Shown: positions 25,338 to 33,360 of the stretch, in pieces
Position numbering within the stretch: position 1 is the stretch's first letter
Layout of the letters: each line of letters opens with the position of its first letter
Assembly (NCBI GenBank): GCA_035705295.1
Contig: DASSWG010000107.1
Coordinates: forward strand, 1-46,537
Origin: DASSWG01 sp035705295
GTDB taxonomy: Bacteria; Bacteroidota; Bacteroidia; Flavobacteriales; Flavobacteriaceae
Reading direction: 5' to 3'
DNA: 46,537 nt
The notes under the pieces: model-generated
The model's input: only the letters and a program-made list of their open reading frames with translations
What the model was told of the DNA's origin: nothing
Database searches by the model: none
Translations under genes and position numbers: made by a program

Positions 25338-27656
25338 TTATGACTTCAATTTATTTTTATCATTTTTCGTACTTTTCTGCTCCCACTTCTCCTTTTCCTG
25401 TGCATCCACTACCGCCACGGCGGCCATGTTCACCATTTCTTCCACGCTGGCACCGAGTTGCAAAATGTGCGCGGGTTTTTTCAAGCCCATCATAATCGGC
25501 CCGATGGAGTCGGTTTCGTTCAGTTCTTTGATCAATTTATAGGTGCTGTTGGCCGAGTCCAAATTTGGGTAAATAAGCGTGTTCACTTTTCGCCCGGCCA
25601 GTTTTGAAAACGGAAATTTGCTTTGCATCATTTCTTTGTTCAGGGCGAAATCCACTTGCACTTCACCATCTACTACGATTTCCGGATGGGTTTTGTGCAA
25701 ATATTCCACCGCTTCTTTTACTTTCTTGGCGTGCGCATCGGTAGAAGAACCAAAATTGGCATAGGAAACCATGGCCACCACGGGCTCCATCCCAAACATT
25801 TTCACCGTGTAGGCCGTCATTTGGGCAATGCGCGCCAAGGTTTTCGCATCCGGATCGATGTTGATGGAGGTATCGCTGATGAACAAGGGGCCGCGTTTGG
25901 TGTTCATCAAATTGGTGGCGGCAATGCGCAAAACGCCTTTTGCCAGCCCAATGATTTCCAACATCGGCCGCACCACCGTGGGGTATGCCCGCGAATAGCC
26001 CGAAAGCAATGCGTCCGCATCGCCTTGTTTTACCATCATTGCGGCAAAATAGTTGCGTTCGCGCATCAGTTTTTCGGCATCGTACAAGGTAATGCCTTTT
26101 CTTCTTCGTTCGTGCCAAAAAGCTTTGGCGTAGGCTTTTAAATGTTCGATTTCTTCGTCCGCTTTTGGGTCGATGATGGTGATTTTGCCGTTGTCGAACT
26201 CAATTTCGTCCATTAATTCCTTAATGATGTCTTTTCTTCCCAACAAAATAGGGGTGCCGATTCCTTCATCGTACACAATTTGGGCTGCTTTCAACACGTC
26301 CAGATGGTCGGCTTCGGCAAAAACAATGCGTTTTGGGGCCATTTTTGCACGGTTCAACAACAAACGGGTGATTTTGTTTTCGTTGCCCATGCGTTCCAAA
26401 AGCTCGTCTTCGTATTTTACCCAATCGATGATGGGTTCTTGCGCCACGCCGCTTTCCATGGCCGCTTTTGCCACTGCGGGTGGAATTTCGGAAATCAACC
26501 GCGGGTCGAACGGTTTTGGGATAATGTAATCTTCACCAAAATTGAGCTTGGTTTCGCCGTAGGCAATGTTCACTTGTTCCGGCACGGCTTCTTTGGCCAA
26601 TTTTGACAAGGCTTTGACCGCGGCCATTTTCATGGCTTCGTTTATTTTGGTGGCGCGCACGTCAAGCGCTCCGCGAAAAATAAACGGAAATCCGAGCACA
26701 TTGTTCACTTGGTTCGGGTGGTCGCTTCTTCCGGTGGCCATAATGATGTCTTTTCGGGTCGAAATTGCCAAATCGTAAGCGATTTCCGGATTGGGGTTGG
26801 CCATGGCAAACACAATGGGTTTTTTGGCCATGCTTTTCAACATTTCGGGCGAAACGATATTGGCCACGGAAAGCCCCACAAAAACATCGGCGTCTTTCAT
26901 GGCTTCTTCCAAGGTGTCGATTTTTCGGTCGGTGGCGAATTCCTTTTTCTCCGGGGAAAGGTTTTCACGATCGTTTCGGATGACGCCTTTACTGTCCAAC
27001 ATCACGATGTTTTTTGCTTTTGCCCCAAATGCTTTATACAATTTGGTGCAAGAAATTGCCGCTGCACCGGCGCCGCTGATGACAATTTTTGCCTTTTCGA
27101 TTTTCTTTTTTGTCAGTTCCAAGGCGTTCAGCAAAGCCGCGGCGGAAATGATGGCGGTTCCGTGCTGGTCGTCGTGCATCACCGGAATATCCAATTCTTC
27201 TTTCAACCGACGTTCGATTTCGAAGGCTTCCGGGGCGGAAATATCCTCCAAATTGATACCCCCAAAGGTGGGCGCAATGTTTTTGACGGTTTCCACAAAA
27301 GCATCCACGTCGGTGGCGTTCACTTCAATGTCGAACACGTCGATGCCCGCAAAAATTTTGAACAATAAACCTTTTCCTTCCATTACGGGTTTGGAGGCAT
27401 CTGGACCGATATCGCCCAAGCCCAAAACGGCGGTGCCATTGGAAATCACGGCAACCAAATTTCCTTTTGCGGTGTATTTGTAGGCGTTGTTTTTGTCTTT
27501 TTTTATTTCCAAACAGGGTTCGGCCACCCAAGGCGAATAGGCCAAAGCCAGATCGCGTTGGGAAGCATATTTTTTGGTGGGCACGACCTCGATTTTCCCG
27601 GGTTTGGGTTTTGCGTGGTAAACCAGGGCTTCGCGCCTTTTTCTTTCGTTGCTCAT
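25338..27656 (-). CDS. maeB: NADP-dependent malic enzyme with phosphotransacetylase-like domain
   Basis: 772 residues, the typical MaeB length. Decarboxylates malate to pyruvate, producing NADPH. The malic domain spans about 1-160 (GDIGPDASKPVMEGKG at 81-96), HDDQHGTA is at 161-168 and the NAD-binding GAGAAA at 195-200. After about residue 430 comes a phosphotransacetylase-like domain that is regulatory in MaeB enzymes (acetyl-CoA inhibition). Upstream is a -7 box TAAATTTG (27727-27734). Its position before ruvA and sprA fits the flavobacterial order, here interrupted by the secreted protein. Confidence 0.96.
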   Translation of the reverse strand: MSNERKRREALVYHAKPKPGKIEVVPTKKYASQRDLALAYSPWVAEPCLEIKKDKNNAYKYTAKGNLVAVISNGTAVLGLGDIGPDASKPVMEGKGLLFKIFAGIDVFDIEVNATDVDAFVETVKNIAPTFGGINLEDISAPEAFEIERRLKEELDIPVMHDDQHGTAIISAAALLNALELTKKKIEKAKIVISGAGAAAISCTKLYKAFGAKAKNIVMLDSKGVIRNDRENLSPEKKEFATDRKIDTLEEAMKDADVFVGLSVANIVSPEMLKSMAKKPIVFAMANPNPEIAYDLAISTRKDIIMATGRSDHPNQVNNVLGFPFIFRGALDVRATKINEAMKMAAVKALSKLAKEAVPEQVNIAYGETKLNFGEDYIIPKPFDPRLISEIPPAVAKAAMESGVAQEPIIDWVKYEDELLERMGNENKITRLLLNRAKMAPKRIVFAEADHLDVLKAAQIVYDEGIGTPILLGRKDIIKELMDEIEFDNGKITIIDPKADEEIEHLKAYAKAFWHERRRKGITLYDAEKLMRERNYFAAMMVKQGDADALLSGYSRAYPTVVRPMLEIIGLAKGVLRIAATNLMNTKRGPLFISDTSINIDPDAKTLARIAQMTAYTVKMFGMEPVVAMVSYANFGSSTDAHAKKVKEAVEYLHKTHPEIVVDGEVQVDFALNKEMMQSKFPFSKLAGRKVNTLIYPNLDSANSTYKLIKELNETDSIGPIMMGLKKPAHILQLGASVEEMVNMAAVAVVDAQEKEKWEQKSTKNDKNKLKS

Positions 27657-27726
27657 GGGTTGGTGTTGGGGGTTAATGGTTAAATGTTGATTGTTGGTGG
27701 CATTGCCTAAGATGATTTATTTTTTT

Positions 27727-27734
27727 CAAATTTA
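27727..27734 (-). promoter_or_regulatory. -7 box of maeB
   Basis: TAAATTTG on the minus strand, a perfect TAnnTTTG match. It lies about 70 bases before the ATG, with a word string (27657-27705) in the leader. Confidence 0.4.
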
Positions 27735-27792
27735 TAAATCTTTGAAATTAAGTTTTTTTGGAATCCATTCCTAAATTATATTCTTTTTTTGG

Positions 27793-27847
27793 GAATGGAA
27801 TCGCAAAATTCATCTAAAAATTGCGAATGCAATCGCAAAATTAATCT
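27793..27847. repeat. Imperfect tandem repeat, period 32
   Basis: Two copies of a GAAT(G)(G/C)AATCGCAAAATT(C/A)ATCT-type unit starting at 27793 and 27825. The second overlaps the last codons of queG. Nearby, ggaatccattcc words add further similarity. Confidence 0.45.
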
Positions 27848-28764
27848 TTTAAAAACGCGATGTTTCGTTTTAACCCGGAAAATTTGGTGCGCTTTACCGC
27901 TGATTTTTTAAAAATTTTTCGGAAAACTTCTTCGGTGATTTCTTCCCAATCTTTTCTGTTCATTTCCAGTAATTCCGGGTGCGGGTCGAACAAAGGTTCG
28001 TTGTGCGATTTTGAAAATCGGTTCCACGGGCAAACATCTTGGCACACGTCGCAACCGAACATCCAATTGTCGAATTTTCCTTTTTCCGATTCGGGGAGTT
28101 CGTTTTTCAATTCAATGGTGAAATAGGAAATGCATTTGCTGCCATCCACTTTATAGGGCTCGTAGATCGCATCGGTCGGACAGGCGTCAATGCAGGCGGT
28201 GCAACTTCCACAATGATCGGTGACCGGGGTGTCGGGCTCCAGTTCCAGATCGATGATGAGTTCGGCAATAAAATAGAACGAACCCACTTGTTTGGTCAAT
28301 AAATTGGAGTGTTTTCCGATCCATCCCAAGCCGCTTTTTGCCGCCCAGGCTTTGTCCAACACCGGTGCGGAATCGACAAAAACCCGTCCGTGAACTTCGC
28401 CGATTTCTTCTTGGATGAATTGCATCAATTGTTTCAGTTTATCCTTGATCACAAAATGGTAATCCGTGCTGTAAGCGTATTTGCTGATTTTATAGGAATC
28501 TTCTTGTTGAAGATTTTTGGGAAAATAATTCAACAACAAAGAAACCACGCTTTTTGCGCCAGGAACCAATTTTGTCGGATCCAAACGTTTGTCGAAATGG
28601 TTTTCCATGTAACTCATTTCACCATGCCTTCCTTCGTTCAACCAATTTTCCAAACGTGGGGCTTCTTCTTCCAAAAATCCGGCTTTGGAAATTCCACAGG
28701 ACAAAAACCCAAGGCGTTCGGCTTCGGATTTGATCAAGGTGGTATTTTGATGTGCGTTCTTCAA
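27841..28764 (-). CDS. queG: Epoxyqueuosine reductase
   Basis: 307 residues. QueG reduces epoxyqueuosine in tRNA to queuosine using cobalamin and two [4Fe-4S] clusters, completing the pathway begun by QueA. Cluster motifs are visible: CGSCTACIDACPTDAIYEP and FGCDVCQDVCPWNRF. The N-terminal cobalamin-binding segment reads GFLSCGISKAGFLEEEA. The start is TTG 28764; an in-frame stop lies 12 bases upstream and the nearest ATG (28777) is out of frame. Confidence 0.96.
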   Translation of the reverse strand: MKNAHQNTTLIKSEAERLGFLSCGISKAGFLEEEAPRLENWLNEGRHGEMSYMENHFDKRLDPTKLVPGAKSVVSLLLNYFPKNLQQEDSYKISKYAYSTDYHFVIKDKLKQLMQFIQEEIGEVHGRVFVDSAPVLDKAWAAKSGLGWIGKHSNLLTKQVGSFYFIAELIIDLELEPDTPVTDHCGSCTACIDACPTDAIYEPYKVDGSKCISYFTIELKNELPESEKGKFDNWMFGCDVCQDVCPWNRFSKSHNEPLFDPHPELLEMNRKDWEEITEEVFRKIFKKSAVKRTKFSGLKRNIAFLKD

Positions 28765-28788
28765 AATGGATTTTCATTGTTGCTTGGG

Positions 28789-28796
28789 CAAAGGTA
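28789..28796 (-). promoter_or_regulatory. -7 box of queG
   Basis: TACCTTTG on the minus strand, 24 bases before the TTG start; perfect TAnnTTTG match. Confidence 0.5.
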
Positions 28797-28857
28797 GCGA
28801 AGTTTCATCGGAGGAAGTATCATCTACATTGAAACCGTCTATTTTTGAAATTAAGCG

Positions 28858-28865
28858 TATTTTTG
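28858..28865 (+). promoter_or_regulatory. -7 box of nadE
   Basis: TATTTTTG, perfect TAnnTTTG match, 27 bases before the nadE ATG. Arranged divergently to the queG box. Confidence 0.5.
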
Positions 28866-28892
28866 CATCGAAAACCGAATGAAAATCCACCG

Positions 28893-29696
28893 ATGAAGAC
28901 TGAAAAAGTTGTCACGCACATTGTCGATTGGCTAAAAGAATATTTGACGAATTCCAATATGAACGGCTTTGTGATCGGGGTCAGCGGGGGTGTTGATTCG
29001 GCGGTCACTTCCGTACTTTGTGCCAAAACCGGGTTTCCCGTTTTGTGCGTGGAAATGCCCATTCATCAAGCAAAAAACCAAGTTGACCGCGCGGGGGAAC
29101 ATATTCTGCATTTAAAAAAAGAGTTCGCAAACGTCACCGACATTCAAGTTGATTTATCCACCACTTTCGAAAGTTTGAAAAGTGTTTTGCCACAAACCGA
29201 TCTGGAAACCGAAGAATTGAGCCTCGCCAACACCCGCGCACGTTTGCGGATGACTACTTTGTATTATTTTGCGGGATTGCACCGGTTTTTGGTGGTGGGC
29301 ACCGGCAACAAAATCGAGGATTTTGGGGTGGGGTTTTTTACCAAATATGGCGATGGCGGCGTGGACATCAGCCCGATCGCCGATTTGTTGAAAAGCGAAG
29401 TGTACGAACTTGGAAAAACCTTGGAAATTTCACAAAACATTTTGACCGCTCCGCCGACCGACGGCTTGTTCGGCGACGACCGTAGCGACGAAATGCAGTT
29501 GGGCGCTACCTACGATGAACTGGAATGGGCAATGGAAATGGCAGAAAATAATCGATCCGAAAGTGACTTTTCAGGAAGGAAATTGGAAGTTTTTAAAATT
29601 TACAAGCGGTTGCACAACGCAAATTTGCACAAAATGAACCCCATTCCGGTTTGTGAAATCCCTAAAAAGTTCAGAGTTCGGAGTTATGAGTTATGA
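28893..29696 (+). CDS. nadE: NH3-dependent NAD+ synthetase
   Basis: 267 residues. Amidates deamido-NAD to NAD. PP-loop SGGVDS at 31-36, then the substrate segment GTGNKIEDFGVGFFTKYGDGG. No glutaminase domain, so ammonia is the direct nitrogen donor. The start at 28893 (MKTEKVVTHIVDWL) follows the promoter; an upstream ATG at 28845 would add 16 non-homologous residues and lies before the -7 box. The last residues (VRSYEL) and the stop codon come from a repeat shared with the trxB and rlmN ends. Confidence 0.95.
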   Translation: MKTEKVVTHIVDWLKEYLTNSNMNGFVIGVSGGVDSAVTSVLCAKTGFPVLCVEMPIHQAKNQVDRAGEHILHLKKEFANVTDIQVDLSTTFESLKSVLPQTDLETEELSLANTRARLRMTTLYYFAGLHRFLVVGTGNKIEDFGVGFFTKYGDGGVDISPIADLLKSEVYELGKTLEISQNILTAPPTDGLFGDDRSDEMQLGATYDELEWAMEMAENNRSESDFSGRKLEVFKIYKRLHNANLHKMNPIPVCEIPKKFRVRSYEL

Positions 29697-29850
29697 GTTA
29701 TTTTATCCAATCGCTTGATATCCCTTTCACCAAGTCGCCCCTTCACCCAGTCTCCTTTTCGCCCAGTCACCTCTTCACAAAGCCTCCATTTCTCAAATCA
29801 CCCCTTCGCCAAGCCACCCCCTCGCCAAGTCGCCCAATCTCCCCGTCGAA
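29674..29850. repeat. Degenerate word array between convergent nadE and dnaG
   Basis: Begins with two tgagttatgagttatgag-type words over the nadE stop. It continues with about ten degenerate copies of caccaagtcgccccttc-like units up to 29850, where dnaG ends. A similar unit recurs at 46321-46346. The units vary too much and lack spacers, so this is not a CRISPR array. Confidence 0.6.
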
Positions 29851-29854
29851 AATT

Positions 29855-31810
29855 TCACATCACCCGGTTCAATTTTTCGGAAATCAACACTTCCAAACTT
29901 TTGTAGTCCATGGTTTCTTGGATCACCTCCGTGTTTTGTTCGGCGCGGTTTTCTTTGATGCTTTCGTTGAGTTCGTTCACTTTTTTCTTGATCAAAAACC
30001 GGCGCAAATTCAAAATGGTTTCGTTCACTTCGCGCGGTTCCAACTCGCTTTTGTCTTTCACGTACACATCTTTGTCCTCCCAACGGTGCAAAATATTCTG
30101 TTCGTTCTGCATTAAAATTGTGGTGATTTCCAGGGCTTGTTGTTCGGTGATTTGGTTGATGAACGAATCGATTTTCAAATCCCCATTTTTGTTGAACTCC
30201 TCGATGATTTGAAAATACAACTGTCTAAAATCTTCATTGGCGAACTCGATTTCGTCTTCCTGCAAATCGAGGTAAATTTTTTCATAAACTTTGGCTTCTT
30301 GGGTTTCGATTTCCAGTTTTAAGTCGCCTTCGTCGGTTTCTTTCAGTACATAATCCTGGAATTCTTCTTTTATTCCGCCGTAACGCAACAATAATCCAAT
30401 AATGATGCGTTCCAATTCGAACTGCGGATTGGTCTTTAGTTTCGGTTCCGTTACTTTTTTTACGCCCTCGAACTCTTTTTTGGGTACTTTTCGTTGGGTT
30501 TGCGAATTTTCTTTCGCTTCGATTTGCGCTAAGGTGCTGAACAAAACTTCTTCCGAAATATCCATGGTTGCGGCGCATTCTTTCACATAAATTTCCTGTT
30601 GGATTTTGTTGGGGATTTTTGAAATGCTTTCCACCATATCGCGAATCACCTCCGCTTTTTTCACCGGGTCGTTTTGGCTTTCTTGCAACAATAAATTTGC
30701 TTTGTAAGCAATAAAATCCTTGGCGTTTTCGGTCAAATATTCCCTTATTTCTTCTTCGGAATGGCTTTTGGCGAAACTATCCGGATCTTCGCCTTCGGGA
30801 AAGGTGCAGACTTTTACGTTCATTCCCTGTTCCAAAATAAGGTCAATTCCGCGGATGGATGCACGCATTCCGGCTGCATCGCCGTCGAACAAAACGGTGA
30901 TGTTTTTGGTGAGCCGGTTGATGAGCCGTATTTGATCCGATGTCAAAGCCGTTCCCGACGAAGAAACCACGTTTTCGATCCCGCTTTGGCAAAGTTGAAT
31001 CACATCGGTGTAACCTTCGACCAAATAGCAGACGTCTTCCTTTGCGATGCTTTGTTTGGCTTGGTACAAACCGTACAACACTTTGCTTTTGTGGTAAATT
31101 TCGCTTTCGGGCGAATTGAGATATTTGGCAGCCCTTTTGTCGTTGGTCAAAATCCGCCCACCAAATCCCAATACGCGACCGGACATGGAATGGATCGGGA
31201 ACATGACGCGGCCTTTGAAACGGTCGAATTGTTTCTCATCTTTCACGATCGTCAGCCCGGTTTTTTCCAAAAACTCCAGTTTATAGCCTTTTTTCAAGGC
31301 TTCGGAAGTGAACGCATCCCAAACATCGGGTGAATAGCCAAGCTTGAACTTTTCGATGGTTTCGGGCGTAAATCCGCGTTCTTTGAAATAACTCAGCCCA
31401 ATCGCTTTTCCCTGATCGGTTTTGTGGAGTGTTCGTTCAAAATAGTTTTGGGCGAATTCGTTCACCAAATACATACTTTCGCGTTCGTTGGCCTGTTGTT
31501 TCTGTTCGTCGGTCTGCTCGGTTTCCTCGACTTCGATGTTGTATTTTTTCGCCAAATATTTCAGCGCTTCCGGGTAGGTGAAATGTTCGTGCTCCATCAA
31601 AAAGGCCACCACGTTGCCGCCTTTTCCGCTGGAAAAATCCTTCCAAATTTGTTTTACGGGCGACACCATAAAACTCGGTGTGCGCTCATCGCTGAACGGG
31701 CTTAGGCCTTTGAAATTGCTGCCGGCTTTTTTCAACTGCACAAAATCGCCGATCACCTCTTCCACACGGGCGGTTTCGAAAATTTGGTCGATGGTGGTTT
31801 TTTGAATCAC
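29855..31810 (-). CDS. dnaG: DNA primase (zinc ligands replaced)
   Basis: 651 residues. Primase synthesises RNA primers for replication. The TOPRIM core is intact: EGYTDV at 265-270 and DGDAAG at 309-314. The N-terminal zinc-ribbon segment is recognisable, but its metal ligands are gone: the usual CCPFH is LSPFS (36-40) and the CFGCG is DFSSG (58-62). The start is GTG 31810. A candidate structured leader and a -7 box lie upstream. Confidence 0.94.
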   Translation of the reverse strand: MIQKTTIDQIFETARVEEVIGDFVQLKKAGSNFKGLSPFSDERTPSFMVSPVKQIWKDFSSGKGGNVVAFLMEHEHFTYPEALKYLAKKYNIEVEETEQTDEQKQQANERESMYLVNEFAQNYFERTLHKTDQGKAIGLSYFKERGFTPETIEKFKLGYSPDVWDAFTSEALKKGYKLEFLEKTGLTIVKDEKQFDRFKGRVMFPIHSMSGRVLGFGGRILTNDKRAAKYLNSPESEIYHKSKVLYGLYQAKQSIAKEDVCYLVEGYTDVIQLCQSGIENVVSSSGTALTSDQIRLINRLTKNITVLFDGDAAGMRASIRGIDLILEQGMNVKVCTFPEGEDPDSFAKSHSEEEIREYLTENAKDFIAYKANLLLQESQNDPVKKAEVIRDMVESISKIPNKIQQEIYVKECAATMDISEEVLFSTLAQIEAKENSQTQRKVPKKEFEGVKKVTEPKLKTNPQFELERIIIGLLLRYGGIKEEFQDYVLKETDEGDLKLEIETQEAKVYEKIYLDLQEDEIEFANEDFRQLYFQIIEEFNKNGDLKIDSFINQITEQQALEITTILMQNEQNILHRWEDKDVYVKDKSELEPREVNETILNLRRFLIKKKVNELNESIKENRAEQNTEVIQETMDYKSLEVLISEKLNRVM

Positions 31811-31840
31811 TCCTTTAATGTATATTGAATATTGTATAAT

Positions 31841-31919
31841 GACCCAGGTTTAAAAACCCAACCTTTAAAATGCTGAAAGCCGACCAAATGATGAACGGCT
31901 TTCAGGTTTCGGTCGGGTC
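31841..31919 (-). ncRNA. Candidate structured leader of dnaG
   Basis: On the minus strand, stem P1 GACCC/GGGTC closes the region. It encloses a perfect 10-bp stem CTGAAAGCCG/CGGCTTTCAG with a 13-base loop, and a small hairpin GGTT/AACC. An alternative 9-bp stem (CCGACCGAA with TTTGGTCGG, one G-T) uses the 3' arm of the long stem, so two folds compete. It lies between a perfect -7 box and the dnaG start. No known riboswitch family is recognised. Confidence 0.4.
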
Positions 31920-31936
31920 CTGAAAAATCCAAAACC

Positions 31937-31944
31937 CAAAGATA
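31937..31944 (-). promoter_or_regulatory. -7 box upstream of dnaG
   Basis: TATCTTTG on the minus strand, perfect match to TAnnTTTG, about 127 bases before the dnaG GTG. It would give a leader of roughly 120 bases. Confidence 0.45.
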
Positions 31945-31961
31945 GCAAACTTCTTGCTTCT

Positions 31962-32123
31962 CGATACGATTTTGCGAAAAGCAAAACTTACTCGAAGTGA
32001 CGTTCAATAGGTCGTCATTTACCGTCAGGTCGAGTGTTTTGTTTTTTTGAAGAAAAAAACAAAATGTATCGAGACCTTTTCCCGATACGATTTTGCGAAA
32101 AGCAAAACTTACTCGAAGAGACG
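31962..32123. repeat. 41-base direct repeats flanking a 12-bp hairpin
   Basis: Copies at 31962-32002 and 32083-32123 are identical except for one base. Each contains the small palindrome TTTTGC-gaaaa-GCAAAA and a CTCGAAG end. Between them, 32037-32064 is a perfect hairpin TTTTGTTTTTTT/AAAAAAACAAAA with a GAAG loop, flanked by GGTC/GACC. The spacing suggests an element with flanking repeats rather than chance. Confidence 0.65.
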
Positions 32124-32148
32124 AACTTGAATATCCTGAATTTTGCTA

Positions 32149-32242
32149 AAACCTGTTGTGAATAAAATTTAAATTTTTTCTTGATTCACTCTTTAGGGAG
32201 GGGCAAAAATCAAGAAAAAGTCTCTAAATGCACAACAGGTTT
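32149..32242. repeat. Structured intergenic element with pseudoknot-type pairing (copy 2)
   Basis: Outer perfect arms AAACCTGTTGTG (32149-32160) and CACAACAGGTTT (32231-32242). Inner perfect arms TTTTTCTTGATT (32175-32186) and AATCAAGAAAAA (32208-32219). Between and beyond the inner arms, TTTAGGGA (32192-32199) can pair with TCTCTAAA (32221-32228). The core CTTTAGGGxxGGGGCA is shared with 16121-16141. It lies 41 bases 3' of the prenyl synthase stop. Confidence 0.55.
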
Positions 32243-32282
32243 ACTAAAGTGTTTTTAAATGCTGAAAATCAATAAATGTGTT

Positions 32283-33260
32283 TTATTTCTTCCGATCAAT
32301 GACGTAGTTCATCATCACGTGAAGCGATTCTTTGAAAGGCGAATCGGGGTAAGGTTCCAAGAGTTCAAAAGCTTGCTGCTGAAATTCCTTCATTTTCAAC
32401 ACCGCATAATCCAAACCGCCGGTTGCTTTGACAAAATTCACCACTGCTTTGACCCGTTTTTTGTCCTTGTTGTGGTTTTTCACCGAATTTATAAGCCAAC
32501 GGCGCTCTTCTTCAGAAGCATTGTTGATTGCAAAAATCAAGGGCAGGGTCATTTTTTGTTCCTTGATGTCGATTCCGGTGGGTTTTCCGATGCGTTCGTT
32601 GCCATAATCGAATAAATCGTCTTTTATTTGGAATGCCATTCCGATGAGCTCCCCAAATTTGCGCATGCTTTCCACATGTTCCGATCTGGGTTTTACCGAA
32701 GCCGCGCCCAAACTGCAGCAAGCCGCGATGAGGGTGGCGGTTTTTTGGCGAATGATTTCGTAATACACTTCTTCGGTGATGTCCAGTTTTCGGGCTTTTT
32801 CGATTTGCAACAATTCCCCCTCGCTCATTTCGCGCACGGCGACGGAGATGATTTTCAACAAATCGAAATCGTTGTTGTCAATTGAAAGCAACAAACCTTT
32901 CGACAATAAATAATCGCCCACCAACACGGCAATTTTGTTTTTCCACAAAGCGTTGATGGAGAAAAACCCACGCCGGCGGTTGCTATCGTCCACCACGTCG
33001 TCGTGCACCAAAGTCGCGGTATGGATGAGTTCGATCACCGAAGCACCGCGATAAGTGCGGTCGTTCACCTCGCCGTCGGAAACCATTTTTGCGGTAAGGA
33101 AAACGAACATGGGCCGCATTTGCTTCCCTTTTCGGTTCACCACATAATGGGTGATTTTGTTCAGCAACGCCACCTTGGAAGCCATGAATAAGGAAAACTT
33201 TTTCTCGAAAAGTTCCATTTCATAGGCAATGGGCTGTTTTATTTTGGCGATGGGTTTCAT
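32283..33260 (-). CDS. Long-chain polyprenyl diphosphate synthase
   Basis: 325 residues of the trans-isoprenyl diphosphate synthase family. Elongates farnesyl or geranylgeranyl diphosphate with isopentenyl units, most likely for the menaquinone side chain in this respiratory lineage. Aspartate-rich motifs: DDVVDD (87-92, within LVHDDVVDDSNRRRG) and DDLFD (214-218, within FQIKDDLFDYG). Chain length cannot be read from the sequence. A -7 box lies just upstream. Confidence 0.93.
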   Translation of the reverse strand: MKPIAKIKQPIAYEMELFEKKFSLFMASKVALLNKITHYVVNRKGKQMRPMFVFLTAKMVSDGEVNDRTYRGASVIELIHTATLVHDDVVDDSNRRRGFFSINALWKNKIAVLVGDYLLSKGLLLSIDNNDFDLLKIISVAVREMSEGELLQIEKARKLDITEEVYYEIIRQKTATLIAACCSLGAASVKPRSEHVESMRKFGELIGMAFQIKDDLFDYGNERIGKPTGIDIKEQKMTLPLIFAINNASEEERRWLINSVKNHNKDKKRVKAVVNFVKATGGLDYAVLKMKEFQQQAFELLEPYPDSPFKESLHVMMNYVIDRKK

Positions 33261-33267
33261 AACGGAA

Positions 33268-33275
33268 CAAAGATA
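33268..33275 (-). promoter_or_regulatory. -7 box of the prenyl synthase gene
   Basis: TATCTTTG on the minus strand, perfect TAnnTTTG match, 7 bases before the ATG, so the leader would be very short. Confidence 0.45.
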
Positions 33276-33310
33276 GGAAAAGCAAAATTTTAAAATCTTG
33301 TTAAACTTTC

Positions 33311-33338
33311 TTGAATTATTTAATTTTTTTTATCTTTA
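33311..33338 (+). promoter_or_regulatory. Promoter of the secreted T9SS protein gene
   Basis: TTG (33311-33313), 17-base spacer, TATCTTTA (33331-33338; one mismatch in the box), 22 bases before the ATG. Confidence 0.55.
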
Positions 33339-33360
33339 CATAAATTAATTAAAAAATTTA

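Larger units (their letters stand above)
31811..32282. other. Gene-free 472-base interval between dnaG and the prenyl synthase
   Basis: No gene is seen. From dnaG outward it contains the candidate leader RNA (31841-31919), a -7 box, a repeat pair with hairpin (31962-32123) and the second structured element (32149-32242). Confidence 0.7.

Noticed and set aside
27657..27705. Possible Shine-Dalgarno or regulatory motif before maeB (ggttaatggttaaatg words)
   Set aside because: It is one of the degenerate word strings and has no pairing to the 16S tail; Bacteroidota rarely use Shine-Dalgarno sites.
28741..28780. Apparent frameshift at the queG start (an ATG at 28777 is out of frame)
   Set aside because: The in-frame TTG at 28764 gives a normal QueG N-terminus; an in-frame stop lies just upstream of it, so no repair is needed.
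29700..29850. Possible CRISPR array
   Set aside because: The units (caccaagtcgccccttc) are adjacent and drifting, without regular unique spacers, and no cas genes are present.
31811..32282. Possible tRNA or known ncRNA in the dnaG upstream gap
   Set aside because: No cloverleaf, TTCGANTC arm or known RNA signature; only the uncharacterised structures listed above.
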